Source: Lacisediminimonas profundi (GTDB lineage: Bacteria > Pseudomonadota > Gammaproteobacteria > Burkholderiales > Burkholderiaceae_D). Taken from it: 64,000 nucleotides of DNA. The translations under genes were made by a program, and so were the position numbers. The stretch spans positions 543,597-607,596 of the forward strand of contig NZ_VTTH01000003.1 of NCBI RefSeq assembly GCF_008831265.1. The letters run 5' to 3'. Shown here piece by piece: positions 28,223 through 43,200 of this stretch. Numbering within the stretch: position 1 is the first letter of the stretch; each line of letters starts with the position of its first letter. The notes below the pieces were generated by a model, which was not told the origin of the DNA, made no database searches, and saw only the letters and a list, made by a program, of their open reading frames with translations.

Positions 28223-28285
28223 TGTGCTCTAATCGCACGTTGGAGTAATTGCGTTCTGACAACCTGACAGAGAAAGGGGAGTCTC

Positions 28286-31200
28286 ATGACTACCTCGAAA
28301 AAGAATTCGCAAAATTCGCGCGCTGCACTGCAAGCCAGGAAAAAATCCTCGACGTCCGTCAAACTGGAAACGCTCGAACAGCGAACTTTGCTCTCCGGCG
28401 ACATCTTGCTCGGCACGCCTCCCGATCAGGGTTTGTCCGGACCCTCCGGAACAGAAACATCTCCCTCCGCACCATTCACAGCATCGCAGTCCAGCGATTC
28501 CCTCGTTCCCTCCACCGCCGCGCAGACCCTGCAGCTGATTTCAGCATCCGGCACCTCGCAGTCGATTTCCGCCACCTACGCCACCAACCTCGAGGTCGAC
28601 GCCGGCGAGCAACTGCTCGGTGCCGGTGTGCTCGCAAGCTCGCTGGTCAATGCAGGCACCGTTGCGCCCGGACATGAGGCTGGCCATATTGCCGCCGCCG
28701 GCTACGTGCAGGCCGCTGGTGGCGTGCTGCAGATCGAAATTGGCGGATCGGTGGCGGCCGCAGCCTCGACCGATTCCCCGGAAGGCTACGACCAGCTGGC
28801 AGTGTCCGGGTCGGCCACGCTCGATGGCACGCTTGAACTCAGCCTGGACAATGACTTCCGTCCGAGCGCCGGCCAGGTCTTCGACATCATTACCTGGGGC
28901 CAGCGCAGCGGCACCTTCGCAAATTACAAGGGGCTCTACACCGGACAGGGGATCTACCTGAAGCCGGTTTACCTTGCCGACCGGCTGCAACTGGTGGCGA
29001 CCCAGCTTCCCGGCATCGCCGACCTGCAGGTTCCCGATACCGATTTCGCCAGCGCCCGGCTCGACCAGTTGTACACGCTGCTGGCGCAGCCCGACGGCCT
29101 GGGAACCGTATCGATGGATGCGTCGCTCGACCTGGCCGGTCTGCATCTGGCTGGCGGCTTCGACATTTCGGTCAGCCACGCGAGCGGCACGCCGACCCTG
29201 AGCTTCGGCCTGCGCGACGTCGGCGCGACCTGGTCGGCGGGCGACCTGTCGGGCCAGTTGACGCAAGTCAGCGGCAGCGTGGTGGTCAGCGGCAACCAGG
29301 TTTCGGTGTCGATTTCCGGCGTCGGCCAGGTGGCGGCCGGATCAGCTGCCGGCCTGTCGGGCAATTTCGCAATCGCCAATGACAGCGCTGACAGCGCCTC
29401 GGGAATGTTGCTGGTGTCGGCCAGCAACCTGTCGGCGCGCATCGGCGATCCGGCCAGCGGTCCGTCGATGTCCATGTCCGGCGGCTCGCTGGCAATGGCG
29501 CTCGGCCATGGCGGATATGCGATCCAGGCAGCCGGCGCCGGCGCTTTCCAGGGCCATGCAGGCAGCAGTTTCTCCGGCACGCTGGGGTTCCAGGCCAACA
29601 CGCTGGGCCGTGCCATCGCCGTCTCGTTCGGGGCAAGCAACCAGTATTCGGTGAGCTTCGCCAGCGCGCTGCAGGTGAACCGCTTCGAGGCCATCGGCGC
29701 CGTGCTGGATGTTGCCGGACTGGGCCAACTGCGCGGCGATTTCGCCTTTGATTACCGGACTGGCGTGGTGGATGCCGCGCGCGAATCGCAATTGCTGGTC
29801 GGCGTGCGCAACCTGGCAGCGGAACTGCAGGCTGGCGAACTGGCCTTTAACGTCAGTTCCGGCCAGGCGGCGTTGATACTTGGCGCGCGCACACCAGTCG
29901 CCGGCGGCCTGGCGCAGTTTGGCTATGCCTTGCAGGCCAGGGTTGACGTCAGCATCGCGGTCGACTCGGCGCTGACGCTGAGCGGGCAGAACGTGACGAT
30001 CAGGCTCAACAGCGGCAGTAGCGCGGTGTCGGCGAACGTGGCGACTACCGGTGATGCGATCGCGCTGGAACTGGCGGCCAACGCATTCCGGGTCGAAGGA
30101 CGCTTCGCAGCCGCCATCAATGGCGTGTTGTCCTTCTCGGGCGACATGTCGGTCGAGGGAACACGGGCGATCCGTCACCTGTCCGACGGCCGCAGCGCCG
30201 ACGTGCGCGAGATCGCGCTGTCGGGCGCCGGCGTCAAGGCGACGGTCACTGCCGGCGGCAGCGGACTCGACACCGGTATCTCGGGCGCCAGCTTTGCGCT
30301 GGTTTATGCGAAGGAAGTGAATGGCGCGCGCTCGTGGGTGAGCGCCAAGGCCGATGCCCGGTCGCTGGTGGTCGCCGGCAACGGGTTTGAGACGCTGGAT
30401 ACGGCGACCTTGTCGCTGAACCGCGCCGTGTCGGCTGCGGACGGAAGCACACTCGCATGGATGCAGTCGCGCCTGTTCACGCTCGGCAACGGCGCCACGC
30501 TGGCGCTGGACCAGTTGGTCGAGACCATCGATATCGCCGCCAACGGCGCGCTGCGGGTCGGGCAGGCAAGCCTGAAGGGCGCATTGCAGCTCACGCTCGC
30601 TCAGCAAAATGGCGCCCTGGGCTGGAACATCAGTGCCCAGGACGTACAGCTCATCCTTTCTGCCGGCCCGGCATTCGTGCAGTTGAGCAAGGGCTCGGGC
30701 ACCATCCGCCTGAATGCCGACCGCAGCCGCAGCGGCGTCATTGCCGGCGAGCTTGCGCTCGGCGGCATCGACGCGCTGAGCGTGAGCGGCACGGCCCAGG
30801 CCAGCTTCGGCGCCAATGGCGAGTTCGCACTGACCGGTTCAGCGGCCATCAGCATGGGTGGCTTCGGTTCGCTGTCCGGCCAGGTTTCCGTCGCCCGGGT
30901 CGAACACTCGGGCGGTCCGCGCATCGTGATTGGCGCAGCGGACGTCCAGGGCCGGTTTGGCGATGCATCGAATGCCGTGTCGCTGTCCGGCGCCAGCATG
31001 GCACTGGTGCTGGGTCGCAATGCGATCGGACTCGGCGGCTATGCGCTGCAGGCGGCGGGGCAGGTGGCGATCACCGGTTTCGACGGCAAGGTCAGCCTGG
31101 CGTCCAGCGCGGTGGTCGAGGTCAACCGTCTGGGGAGCGCAGTCCAGCAAAGCATTGCACTGGCAGGCGGCAGCAGCCTGGCCCTCAGTTTCAGCACCGA

Positions 31201-34200
31201 CACCGCGGTCCAGGCGATCCACGTGGCCAGCGGCACCGTCACCGTCGCCGGCCTCGGCACCCTGAGCGGCTCGCTGGCAATCCAGAGCGTGCAGTCCACG
31301 GTGGCCGGGCAGGCGGTCAACGAGTTGCGGATCGGCCTGGCAGGCGTGAGCGCCACGCTGGCCATGGGCGGCGCCACGGTCGGCTTGAGCAGCGGGCAGG
31401 GTGCAGTGCTGTTGCGCAACGATGCCAGCGGCGTCCATTACGCGGTGCAGGCCGAGGGGAATGCAAGCCTGCAGGGAATCAGCGGGGTCACGCTTGAGGC
31501 GAGCCAGGTGCAGGTGGCCTGGAACAAGATGGGCGTGGCGGTCCGGGAATCGATCGCCACCGGTAATGGCTGGTACGGTCTCGATCTGCTGCGTGACGAG
31601 GCCCGGGTACGCGGCCAGGCACGCGCGGAAATCGCCGGTGTGCTGGCGGTCGAAGGCGAAATTTTCATTGAATCGATCCAGGGCCAGCAACTCACGCTGA
31701 GCGATGCCAGCGTGGTGTCGGTCAACCAGCTGGTCATTGGCGGCGCCGGCATTTCTGCTGCGCTGACCGCCGGTGGCAGCGGGCTGTCGGCGTCGCTGAC
31801 CGATCTCGACATCGCCGTCGTGCTGAATTCGGAAATCGGCGGCAGCGGCCGGCGTTGGATATCCAGCGAAGCGGTAATCGGTGGCGCGTCCATTGCCGGT
31901 TACCAGTTGGGCGACCTGCAGCAGGCCGGCATCCGGATCAACCGCGCGCTCGACGCAGCGGGCGCACTGGTGGATGCTGCCAATGCCGCGGTGGTCGACT
32001 GGTCCGCCGCCGCAAAAGGTGTCAGCCTGAGCGATGCCAAGGCGGTGGTGTTCGACCTTGCGGGCCCCCGATTTGTGGTCCCCGTCAATGGCGCGATCTC
32101 GATCGGCGAGGCCACGCTGGCGGGCGATTTCCAACTGGTGCTGATACAGAACCAGGACGGTAGCCGAAGCTGGGAGCTGGAAGTTGATGACGCATCGGTC
32201 GGCTTCGCTGCCGGCAGCGCCACCGTTGCCATCAATAATGTCACCGGTTCCTTGTTCTTCGGGGCCGATGGCGCGCGCTCCGGCCAGCTGAGCGGCACCG
32301 GCTCGATTACCGGCATCGACGGCATGAGCTTCGCCGGCACCCTGGCAACCCGGTTCGACAGCCTGGGCGGCTTGGAACTCGCAGGCGACCTGGCGGTTGG
32401 CGTGGATGGCTTCGGATCGCTGTCCGGACAGTTTTCGGTGGTGCGCCAGCCGGTGCAACTGGCAACGCCGGTTACCGGCATCAGCCTTGCCCAGAGCGGG
32501 TCGGGCGGCGCCAGTGTCGAGCAGGTCCAGGGCGGCACCGCGGTCAATACCGTATTGAACTTGCGTACCAGCGATGCCAGTGGGCGCTATGCGCGCGAAG
32601 GCGTCTACAGTTTCCAGCTGGACGGCCAGACCGTCACCGCCAACTCGCTCGATGGCCTGGCGTCCGGCGTCCGTCCGCTGTCTGACGCAGCGTTCGCCGC
32701 CGCGATTCGCGGCGCGTTGGAAAGCCTGACCGGAATCGGGGCCGGCAATGTGCTGGTCACCGGCACCCGGGCCGACGGCTTCCGGATTGAATTCATCGCG
32801 GCGCTGGCTGGCCGCCCGCTCGGCCTGGCGGCCAGCCAGGGCGGGCAGGGCCTGTGGATGATCCAGCCGGACGATCCGGCGGACAAGGCCGACTGGGGCG
32901 TAATCGAAGAGACCTCGGCGGTGCAACTGCCGGGCGATGAAGCGCAGGTGCTGTCGCTGGCCAGCAATGGCGCCGCCGGCCAGTCGTTCACCCTGGCCCT
33001 CGGCAGCCACGTCACCGCTGCCATTCCGGTGCTGTCCAGCAGTTCGGCGGTCAACGAACGGCAAGTGCTGACCCTGACAGCGCCGCCGTCCGCCTCCGGT
33101 CAGTTCTGGCTCAAGCTGGGCGACACGACGACAGGGAAAATCCGTTACTCGGCCGACCCCACCTATCACGCGGCGCAGATCCAGGCCCAGCTGGCGGCGA
33201 TCGTCGGCGCCGATAATGTAAAAGTTACCTATACCCGAGGCTACACCGCCAACAACTCGATCGACTACCTGATCGATTTCAAGGGCGAGCTGGCCGGATT
33301 CGACCTGCCGACGCTGACAGGCGCGTCCAACAACACGGCAATCAAGCTGTCCCTGAATCCGCTGCGTGATGGCACGCCCGGATACGGCGTGCAAGACCAG
33401 GCCCTGCACATCCAGACCGCGCTCGAAAGCGTGCTGGGAACGGGCGCTGTTGCAGTTCACTACGACTCATCGTCCACCTTGCAGGATGCGCGTTACCGGA
33501 TCGATTTCCAGCGCGGCCTTGGCGGTCAGGACTTGTCGACGCTGGTGGCTGCCACCGGATCGGCTGGCCTGACGCTTGCAACCGGGACGCTGCAGGATGG
33601 CAGCGCCGGATTTGGCGCGGTGCAGACCATCAATTTGTACGACGAAAACATAGCGGGCACGTTCACGCTCAGCCTGGATTTTGGCGGCACCACCTACACC
33701 AGCGCCGACATTGCCCTGAATGCCAGCGCAGCAGCAGTGCAGGCGGCGCTGCTGGCGGCCACCGATGGCGTCGGCGTTGCCGGGGCCACGCTGGGCAGCA
33801 CAGGCGTGGAGGCAGCAGTTGAATTGTTGTCCGGCGCCGATGGCAGCCATGTCTGGCAAGTCAGCTTTGGCGGCGCAGCAACGGGCATCGACCTGGATGT
33901 GATGGAAGGCCGCATCACCAGCGCGCTGGCTGCTCCGGAAGCCGCGCTCGGCAGCGTGCAGACGGGATCGCACAGCAGCGAAACGCAGCAACTCACTTTG
34001 CAGGGCAGCGGATTGTTCCGCCTGTCGGCAGGCGATTCGACCACGCTGACCGGACTGCTGTCCGGCGAGCTGACGGCGGCACAACTGCAACTGGCGCTGG
34101 AGAGCCTGCCCGAGATCGGCGCCGGCAATGTGCAGGTGAGTAATGGCAATGGCGCAGGTTCCTTCAATCTCCAGTACCGCGGCGCCCTGGCCGGGCGCGA

Positions 34201-37200
34201 TGTGCCGCTGCTGACCGTCAGCCCGGTGCAGACCGTCGCGCTCGACATGCCTGACGGCGCCGCGCCCGACACGGTCGCCGTGCGCTTTGCCGGCGCGACT
34301 GGTTGGAGTACAGAACTGACGGTGGCGGGCAAGACTCCCGCCCAGCTGAGCGCCGGCCTGGCGGCCCTGATCGCGTCCCTGCCTGATGTCGATGCAAGTT
34401 CTGTCGAAGTCAACCCGATTGCCGGCAGCAGCAACCGCTTCAACGTCAGCTTCAAGGGCGCGCTGGCAGGCGCCGTGATGGACGACATCGAGGTGCGCAG
34501 CACCCGCACGGTGGTTACCCAGAGCGAGCGCATCCTGCTGGGCGCATCCGGCGTCACCGGTTTCGTCGGCAGCGGCAGCGCCGGTGTTTCCCTCGAAGAT
34601 GGCTCCCTGGGGCTGGTGCTGGCACGCAATGCGGCCGGTGAAACCTCCTATGCGCTGATCGCGTCCGGCAGCGCAGAGATGCAGGGATTCGGTGGCGGCG
34701 TCAGCCTGCAGGCCGACGCCAGCGTACGCATCAACACATTTGGCGAAGCGCTCAGCCTGTCGGTGAACACCGGCCTGAGCAGCGCGCCGGTATCGCTTGA
34801 TTTTGCCGATGGCACGCAGGTCCGCGAACTGACGATATCCTCGGGTTCGATTGCGGTGGCAGGCCTCGGCACGCTGAGCGGCTCGCTGAAGATCCAGTCG
34901 ACGGTGACCACCACGGCCGACACATCGGTGACCGATATCGTGATCGGCATCGACCAGATGAATGCAGCGCTGACGCTGGGTGGGGTCGGCGCCACGCTGA
35001 CCAACGGCCGCGGCGCAGTCCTGCTGCGCAGCGAAGTGGGCGCAGCGGGCGTGAGCACCAGCCATGCTGTGCAGGCCGAAGGCGATGTCGCCCTGACCGG
35101 CGTATCGGGCCTGTCGCTGCAAGCCAATGCGATGCAGATCGCCTGGAACCGGATGGGCAGTGCGGTCAGCCAATCGGTGGAAACCGCGACCGGCAGCTAT
35201 CAGGTCAATTTGCTGGCAGATGAAAGCCGGCTGCGCGGCGATGTGGTGGCCGATATTGCAGGCGTGCTGCATGTCGAGGGCGAACTGTTCCTGGAAAGCG
35301 TCAGCGGCGAAGTGACGCTGAGCGACGCCAGCACGGTGCAGGTCGAGCAGCTGATCCTGGGCGGCGCTGGCATCGACGCTGCAATCAGTATCGGTGGAAG
35401 CGGCGGCAGCGGACTGGGTGCCAGCCTGTCGGGTGTTGACCTGGCATTGGTGATCAGCAACGAACAAGGCGGAGCAGGGCGGCGCTGGGTCACCAGCAAG
35501 GCCAGCATCGAGGAAGCGACGCTTGCCGGCTACACGCTGTCCGACCTGCGCAGCCTGGCGCTGGACATCAACAGCGCGATCGACACCGCGACCAGCGCGC
35601 TGGATACCGCTGGTGCAGCGGTGATCGACTGGAGCCAGGACGCCCGCACCATCATGCTGGATGAAGCCAGCAGCGTGGTGCTGGATGCGCTGGGCGGACG
35701 TTTCGAGATTCCGGTGGATGGCGCGCTGACGCTGGGCGGCGCCACGCTGGAAGGCAATTTCAAGCTCGCACTGGAGCAGGACGAAACTGGCGCGCGCAGC
35801 TGGCGCGTGGATGCCAGCGATGTCGGCATCTCGCTGCAGGCGAATGGCGCCACCGTCGCCCTCAGCAATGGCGCAGGCAGCCTGCATATTGCCGCCGACG
35901 GCACCCGCAGCGGCTTCATCAGCGGCACCGGTTCGCTGACCGGGGTCAGCGGCCTCGCGCTGAGTGGCACCCTGGTTACTCGTTTCGATGCGGCTGGCGG
36001 GCTGGAACTCGCTGGCGCGATCGAAGTCGATGTCGCCGGTTTCAGTTCCTTGTCCGGCCAGTTCTCGGTAAGCAGCCACGCGGCGCCGGAAGTGCTGCCT
36101 GCGATCATCGTGCAGCGCGCGACCGCGGGCGCCAGCGGCGACGTCATTACCCGGGCCGAAGGCGGGATCAAGACCAATACCGCGATCCTGCTGCAGGCAG
36201 CATCGCAGGAGGGCAGCCGTTTCCGCGAAGGCATCTACCAGTTCAGCTACGGCGCGGCCCAGGTCAGCGTCAGCTCGCTGGATGAATCTGGCGCATTGAT
36301 GAGCGATGCGGCCTTCGCCGCCAATCTCGGCGCTGGTCTGCAGGGCCTGACCGGCATCGGTGCCGGCAATGTCAGCGTTACCGGCAGCCGGCAGGACGGG
36401 TTCCGGATCGAATTCACAGGCTCGCTTTCCGGCCGTGCCGTGGTGCTGTCGGATGGCACTGCCGCCACCGCCAATGGCTTGCGCATGACGCCGCCGGCCG
36501 ACCCGGCCGACAAGCTCGACTGGGGCGACATCACGCTGGAATCGCAGGCCAGCGCTGCGGCCGAGGAAGTCCAGTACCTGCTGCTGCAACCGGATGCCGG
36601 CATTTCGCTCAGCCGTAATCGCTTCACGCTGACAGTCGGCGGCGCCACCACCGGCACCATCCGTTATGTCACCGACCCCGGTTTCCAGGCCACGCTGATC
36701 CGCGAAGCGCTGCAAAGCCTGGCCGGCGTCGGCGCCGGCAATGTTCAAGTCAGCTTCGACCAGTCCTCGACCCTTGCGGCACAGGGCTATCGCGTCACTT
36801 TCCTGCATGCAGCAGCCAGGGCCGGCAATGTCGCAGCGATGACTGCCACCGGCTACAAGGCCGACATGTCGGGCGCGCTGAGCGCGTCGAACGAAGTGAA
36901 GTTCAGCGTGCAGACCGTCTCGGACGGCACGCCTGCCACCGGCGCGGTACAACTGGTCAATCTTTACGACGACCACCTGAGTGGCGGCTTTGAGCTCGCC
37001 TTCGACTATCTGGGCGAGAGCTATCGCACCGGGGAAATTGCGTTCAACGCCACGGCCGATGAAATGCGCGACGCCTTGCGCCAGGCGACATCCGGCGCGG
37101 GCAGCTTCGCTGCCGTCGGTGGCGATGCCGCGGTAGAACTGGCTGGCAGCAGCAACCCGCAATGGCGCGTGACATTTGGCGGTAGCGCGAGCGGCAGCGC

Positions 37201-40200
37201 AATTGGCGTGATGGTGGGCGAGATCACCACCGTGCAGCGCGCACCCGATGCGGCGCTGAGCCTGGCGCAGACCGGCGCCACCAGCTCCGAGGTACAGCGC
37301 CTGCAACCCGCTTCCGGCGGCGTGTTCGCGATCAGCTTCGGATCCGGCACGACCGCAGTCCTGGCGGCCGGCGCCAGCGCCGCGCAAGTGCAGGCCGCGC
37401 TCGAATCGCTGGCGGGCATCGGCAGTGGCAATGTCGCGGTCACCGCGCTTGCGGCTGCCGCCGGCGGCGGCTGGGATGTGGCGTTCCGCGGCAGCCTTGC
37501 CGCCACCAACGTCGCGGCCCTGAAAATCGCACCGGTACAGACGCTCGACTTGCGCCTGGCCGGCGGCGGGCTGGCGGATACCGTCAGGCTGCGCTTCAGT
37601 GGCGCCAGCGCCTGGGACCGGAACATCGAAATGACCGGGCTGAGTGCAGCACAGGCCAGTGCGGCCCTGCTGCAGGCAATCGAATCCCTGCCCGGCGTCG
37701 GCGCCGGCAACGTGCGGGTGGAGGCGGTCGCCGGGTCGCCGGGCATGTTCTGTATCGTGCCGCTGGCAACGTTTGCCGGCGGTAGCTTGCCGACCGTGGT
37801 TGCCGGACTTTCGCGCGCGGTCGAGCAGCCGCCTTCATGGCTGCTGATCGGCGCTGCCGATGTCAGCGCCGAGGTCGGCTCGGCCAGCGCCGGCGTCGCC
37901 ATCACCGATGCCAAAGTCGGACTGGTGCTGTCGCGCGGCGCTGACGGCATCGCCGCTTATGCGCTGGTCGCATCGGGCACCGGCGCGCTGCAGGGCTTTG
38001 GTTCGGCAGTCAGCCTGCAAGCGGACGCCAGCATCCAGGTCAACACCCTCGGGCGCGCAGTCGACATCGCCGTGCCGACCGGCCTGACGACGCCGGCGCA
38101 GCAAGTCAGTTTCGCCGATGGCGTTTTGGTCCGGGAAGTCGTCATCACCGATGGCGAACTGGTGGTCGATGGTGTCGGCACGCTGTCCGGTAGCCTGGCG
38201 ATCCGGTCGGAGCAACGGACTGCCGGCACCACCACCATTACCGACATCCGGATCGGCCTGGAAAACACCAGCGGCAGCCTGAGCATAGGCGGGCTGGCTG
38301 CCAGCCTGGGCGATGGCCGCGGCGCGCTGCTGCTGCGCCATGAAGAAACCGGCGGCGTGGTCACCACCCGCCGTGCCTTGCAGGCCGAAGGCGATGTCGC
38401 GTTCAGCGCCGGCAGCGCACTGACGCTGCAGGCCGAACGTCTTGAAATTGCCGTCAACGACTGGGGCAGCGATGTCAGCGAGAGCGTGGTCACGGCGACC
38501 GGGCTCTACAACCTCGACCTGGATGCAGGCGAAGCCCGGGTGCGCGGCCATATCGCCGCCAACGTGGCAGACATCCTGAGCGCCGAAGGCGAACTGTTCA
38601 TTGAAAATGCCGGCACCTCGACGCTCACGTTGAGCGATGGCAGCAGCGTGCTGGTGAGCCAACTCGTGCTGGGCGGCGCCGATGCGATGGCGGCCCTGAC
38701 CGCCGGCGGCGCCAACCTCGGCGTGGCCATCAGCGGCGTCGATTTTGCGGTTGTGATCAGCACTGAAGTGGGCGGCGCCCAGCGGCGCTGGGTCACCAGC
38801 ACCGCGGAAATCGGTGGCATCATGATCGCGGGCTACCAGCTGCCGTCGCTGGAACTGGCCAAGCTGGAACTGAACCGGGCCCTGCCGTCCATCGGCGCGC
38901 TGGATGTGGATATCGCCGCGCCGGTTATCGACTGGAGCCTGGAACCGCTGTCGATCGATCTCGACGGCATCAGCATGGCGGTGTTCGACCTGGCGCTACC
39001 GCGGCTGGCGATGCCGGTCATCGGCAAGCTGGATATCGGTGGCGCCTTGCTGGACGGCGAATTTGAACTGGTGCTGGACCAGAGCGGCCTGATCCCGGTG
39101 TGGGAAATCAACGCCCAAAATGTCACGCTCGGTTTCGAGCTGGGCGGTACTGATTTCAGCATCGCCAATGCGGCCGGGCAGTTCCGGCTTGGCGCGGACC
39201 TTTCCCGCAGCGGATCGATCAGTGGCGAAGTCAAGCTGTCCGGCCTGGGCGGACTGGGACTGACCGGCACCATGGCGGCCATTTTCGACAGCAGCGGCAA
39301 GCTGCGCCTGGCTGGCACCGATGTCGAACTTGACATCGCCGGCCTGAGCACGCTGTCGGGCGATTTCAGCATTGAAAAATCCATCGTCGACGGCCAGGAA
39401 CAAGTGCTGGTCGCGGCGGCCGATGTCTCTGCCTTCATCGGCATGGAGGGTGTCGCCGGCGCCGCGCTGACCGACGGCCGGGTGGCCATGGTCGCCATGA
39501 AGAAGGCGGACGGCAGCACCGGCTATGCGCTCAAGGGCAGTGGCAACGTCACGGTCAATACGCCGATCAACCTGTCGATGGCTGGCGTGGTGTTCGCCGA
39601 AGCCAATACGCTGGGCCATGCCATCCACCGCCAGGTCACGGTCGACGGCCAGGTGCTGGATCTCGATTTCACGCAGGGCATGGTGGCACCGCGCTTCAAC
39701 CTTGGCGAACTCGACGCCATCCTTGACGGTGCGCTGGGCGATGCTTTCGGCAGCGTCAGCGACACACTGTCCGACCTCAAGCAATCGATCACGCCGGTGT
39801 TCGATGACGAGGGCACGCAAACCAACGACAACCTGCTGGCGCGGACCCTGCCGGTGCTGGACCGCTCGATCTCCGAGTTGCTGGCGATCGACAAGGTGTT
39901 GGGCATCGGTGACTACACCAGCCAGTACCTGTCGCCGGCGCAAGGCAGCAGCCTGCCGCTGCCAGTGTATGGTTTCACCGGGCACCCGACGCTGCGCGGC
40001 CTGCTGGCCTACCTCGAAGCCAACTGGCTGCCGACCTTGCCTGGCGTCGGCGCCGATGCGCTGACGCTGGCATTCGGCAGCTCCGGCCTGGAGCTGGTGT
40101 TCAACAACAAGCTGACTGCACAGCACCAGTTGGCCGTCAATTTTGGCGCCGATGCGGAGCAGTTCGGCCTGACGCTGGATGGCGACATCAAGGTCGACCT

Positions 40201-43200
40201 GACGGCCACCATGAATCTCGGATTCCGCGTAGCCATCGACTGGGCTACCGGCGCAGCCAGCTTCAAGCTGGATCAGATGGATTTCGACCTGAAGGCCGGT
40301 GTCGACGATATCGACGTATCGGCCTCGTTCGGTCCGCTGGAAGTCAGCCTGGGCGACCGTGCGCGGCAGACCGGCAGCCTGGCAGTCAACCTGGCTGGCC
40401 GTGTGGCCTACACCAATGGCAGCCTGGGCTACACCACCACGCAGGACAGCGTGACGGTGGTGCTGCCGGTGTATGCGGAGCTGGCCGGCCTGGACCTGTC
40501 GGCCGGCAATACGCCGCGCATCCTGATGTCGGGCAATCCGCTGTCCGGCACCGGACTGGCGATCACGACGCAAAATTTCGACAAGTTGCTGGATTTCAGC
40601 AACATGAGCGTCGTCGACATGATCCTGATGTTCCCGGATTTCCTCGAATCGCTCGATGCCATCCGCCAGAACGAGGCGCTGACGTCGGCAGTTCCGTTCG
40701 CCGAGAGCACGCTCGACCAGGTGTTCCAGTTCGCGGACGGCTTCAAGCAACAGGTCTACGACAAGATCGATTTTTACAAGCCGCGCATCGAATTGCTGAC
40801 GGTGAATGCGGCCAGCGTGCTGACCATCAATGTCAACTCGACTTCGGGCGGCGTCACCACCACCAAGCCGGCCACGGTGTTGCGTTCCAGCTTCGGCGGC
40901 TTCAACCAGGCCTTGCATGCGGGCATGTCGGTGTCGCTGTATGCGCAAGTCGATGGCCGCGAAATACTGCGCGGCGTGTACGACATCAAGCGCGTCATCG
41001 ACGGCAGCACGCTCGAACTTTCCGGGGCGCCGACTGCCGGCATGACCGGCCTGCGCGCCGTCGTTCACAAGCCGCTGCAACAGATCACCACGCTGCAAGA
41101 GTTCGTGCTTGCGGTCAATGCCTCCGGCGTGCTGCCGGCCGGCATGTCGATCACCTTCGATCCGATCCAGCGCAGCTTCGGCGTGCCGCTGGCGTTCCGT
41201 CAGGATTTCACGCCAGTCGACATGCCGCTGGCGCTCGACTTCGGCGTCGAGGGCTTGACGCTGTCGACTTCGGCGCGCGGCAGCATCACTGCCTTCGTCC
41301 AGGGCAGCCTGGGTTTCTTCGCAGACCTCGATGGCCGCACCCTGCTCGGCAACAGTGGCGCTCTCACCAGCGGCACCCGGCTGTTCTCTGACCAGAGCTT
41401 CATTTTCGATTCGACCATGGTCGGCTACGGGCTGGAAGTCGGCGGCCAGAAATACACGGTCACCGGCATGCAGGATGCGCACACCCTGGTGCTCGACCGT
41501 GCCGCCGGCGCCAGCAGCGCGGCCAATGCCTATACGCTGCGCCAGAACCAGTTCACGGTCGGCGTCGAGAACGTCGAACTGCAGGCCGGCCTGAGCCTGG
41601 ACGCACGGGACCTCGAAGTCGCGGTGCAAATCGGCTTCCTGGGCGCCACCGCAGGCGGCGCGGGTACCGGCTCGGGCGTGCATGTGGGCGCCACCGCAAC
41701 GATCAGCCTGGACCGCGATCCGGCTTCCGGCGATCCGCTCGACCGCCGCTTCACCTTGTCCGAAATCGGCGGCAGCGCGCTGCGCTTCTCGCTCGAAGGC
41801 GAAGCCAGCGCAACGCTGCGCGGCCTGCGCGTGGACGCCGGGCTGGGCGCGGATATTCCGCTGGCCCCGAGCATGGAGTTGTCGATCCACGCCCTGAATC
41901 CGTTCAATCCGGGCCAGGTGCGGGTCATCAACCAGAACCCGATGTACGGCGTCGATATCGAAGCGCTGGTGCTGTCCGGTTCGGTGACGCCGAATGACAT
42001 CGTGATCGTGCTGCCCGACCTCGGCCGCGCCTTCGACTTCAAGAACCTGAGCTTGCAGGACATCGTCGGCGCCGCCCGCACCGGCCTGGAATTCCTGCGC
42101 GATTCGATTTCCAGCCAGCCGTTCTACTCGTTCGAGCTGCCGATCATCAATCGCTCGCTGGCAGAGATATTCCCCTTCGTCGACGGCTTCCTGGCCCAGG
42201 TCGATGCCGCCGCCGACGATCCGGCCGGCTCGATCCAGCAAGTGGAGGGACTGATCGAGGACGCGCTTGGCATAGACGACAACAACAGCCTGGCCGCTGC
42301 CGACCAGCAATTCTCGCTCAGCGTCAACGGCGACACGCTGGACCTGCACCTGAATCTCGGCAAGGCATTGACCGAACGCTTCGGTTTCAGCCTCGACCTG
42401 GCCCAGCTCAAGGCGCTGGCCGGAACCGGCGCCTTCCAGGGCATGGATTTCCTCGACCAACTGGTCGACACGGTCAGCCCGGGCGCCGCCGGCAACATCA
42501 CGCTGTCAGCGCTGGCCAACCTGCAGATCGATGCCGGCATCCGCTTCAGCGGCCTCAGCCCGCAGGTTTTCCTGTACGACTACAACCCGACCCGCATCCA
42601 GTCGCTGGCAGTGCCGGCATTCGGCGCGGTCCTGTTCGCAGCCAACCGCAGCACGGTCAGCGACAGCAGCTATAACAGCATCCTCGGCGAGTTCCGTTCG
42701 CGCGTGGTCGCCGCCGGCGCCGGCGTGGAACGGATCCGCGCCACGGTCAACAGCGCGATCGACCTCGATATCGAAGCGACCAACCGCGACCTGGAATTCG
42801 GCGCCGACCAGTTGAATGGCCGCCGCCAGGCTGCCATCGTGGCCCTGGCCGACCGGCTCAGCCAGGACCTCGGGATCCAGGTCCAGCTGTTTGCCGGCGA
42901 CCAGGTCCTGGCCACCGATCCGTCGACCGTCAGGACCTTCTCCGAAGTATCGATTTCCCGTGCGGTCGCGGTCAGTCCGGAGCAGGCGCGCGGAACCCGC
43001 GCCACCATCGGCCTGCGGGTGGCCGGGGAAGACCTCGAACTCGGCTTCGATGCCGGAGCGGTCAAGCTCGGCGTCGCCAACGGCTGGGCCGCAATCGACC
43101 GCGACGGCCGTGCCAGCACCAACGATTACGCTACCTTCACGGTCAAGATCGACCAGGCCGGCGGCAATGTCGCCGACGATGGCCGCTATTACTTTGACAC

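Larger units (their letters stand above)
27931..28285. other. Intergenic region upstream of the giant gene
   Basis: This 355-base region contains the TTCC microsatellite, then an AT-richer stretch (about 28,140-28,260) likely to hold the promoter, then the ribosome-binding site. No small gene is supported. Confidence 0.6.

Noticed and set aside
42650..42960. OmpA-like peptidoglycan-binding domain in the giant protein
   Set aside because: A helix with NGRRQAAIVALADRL recalls the family, but the GHTD-type core and the spacing are missing.
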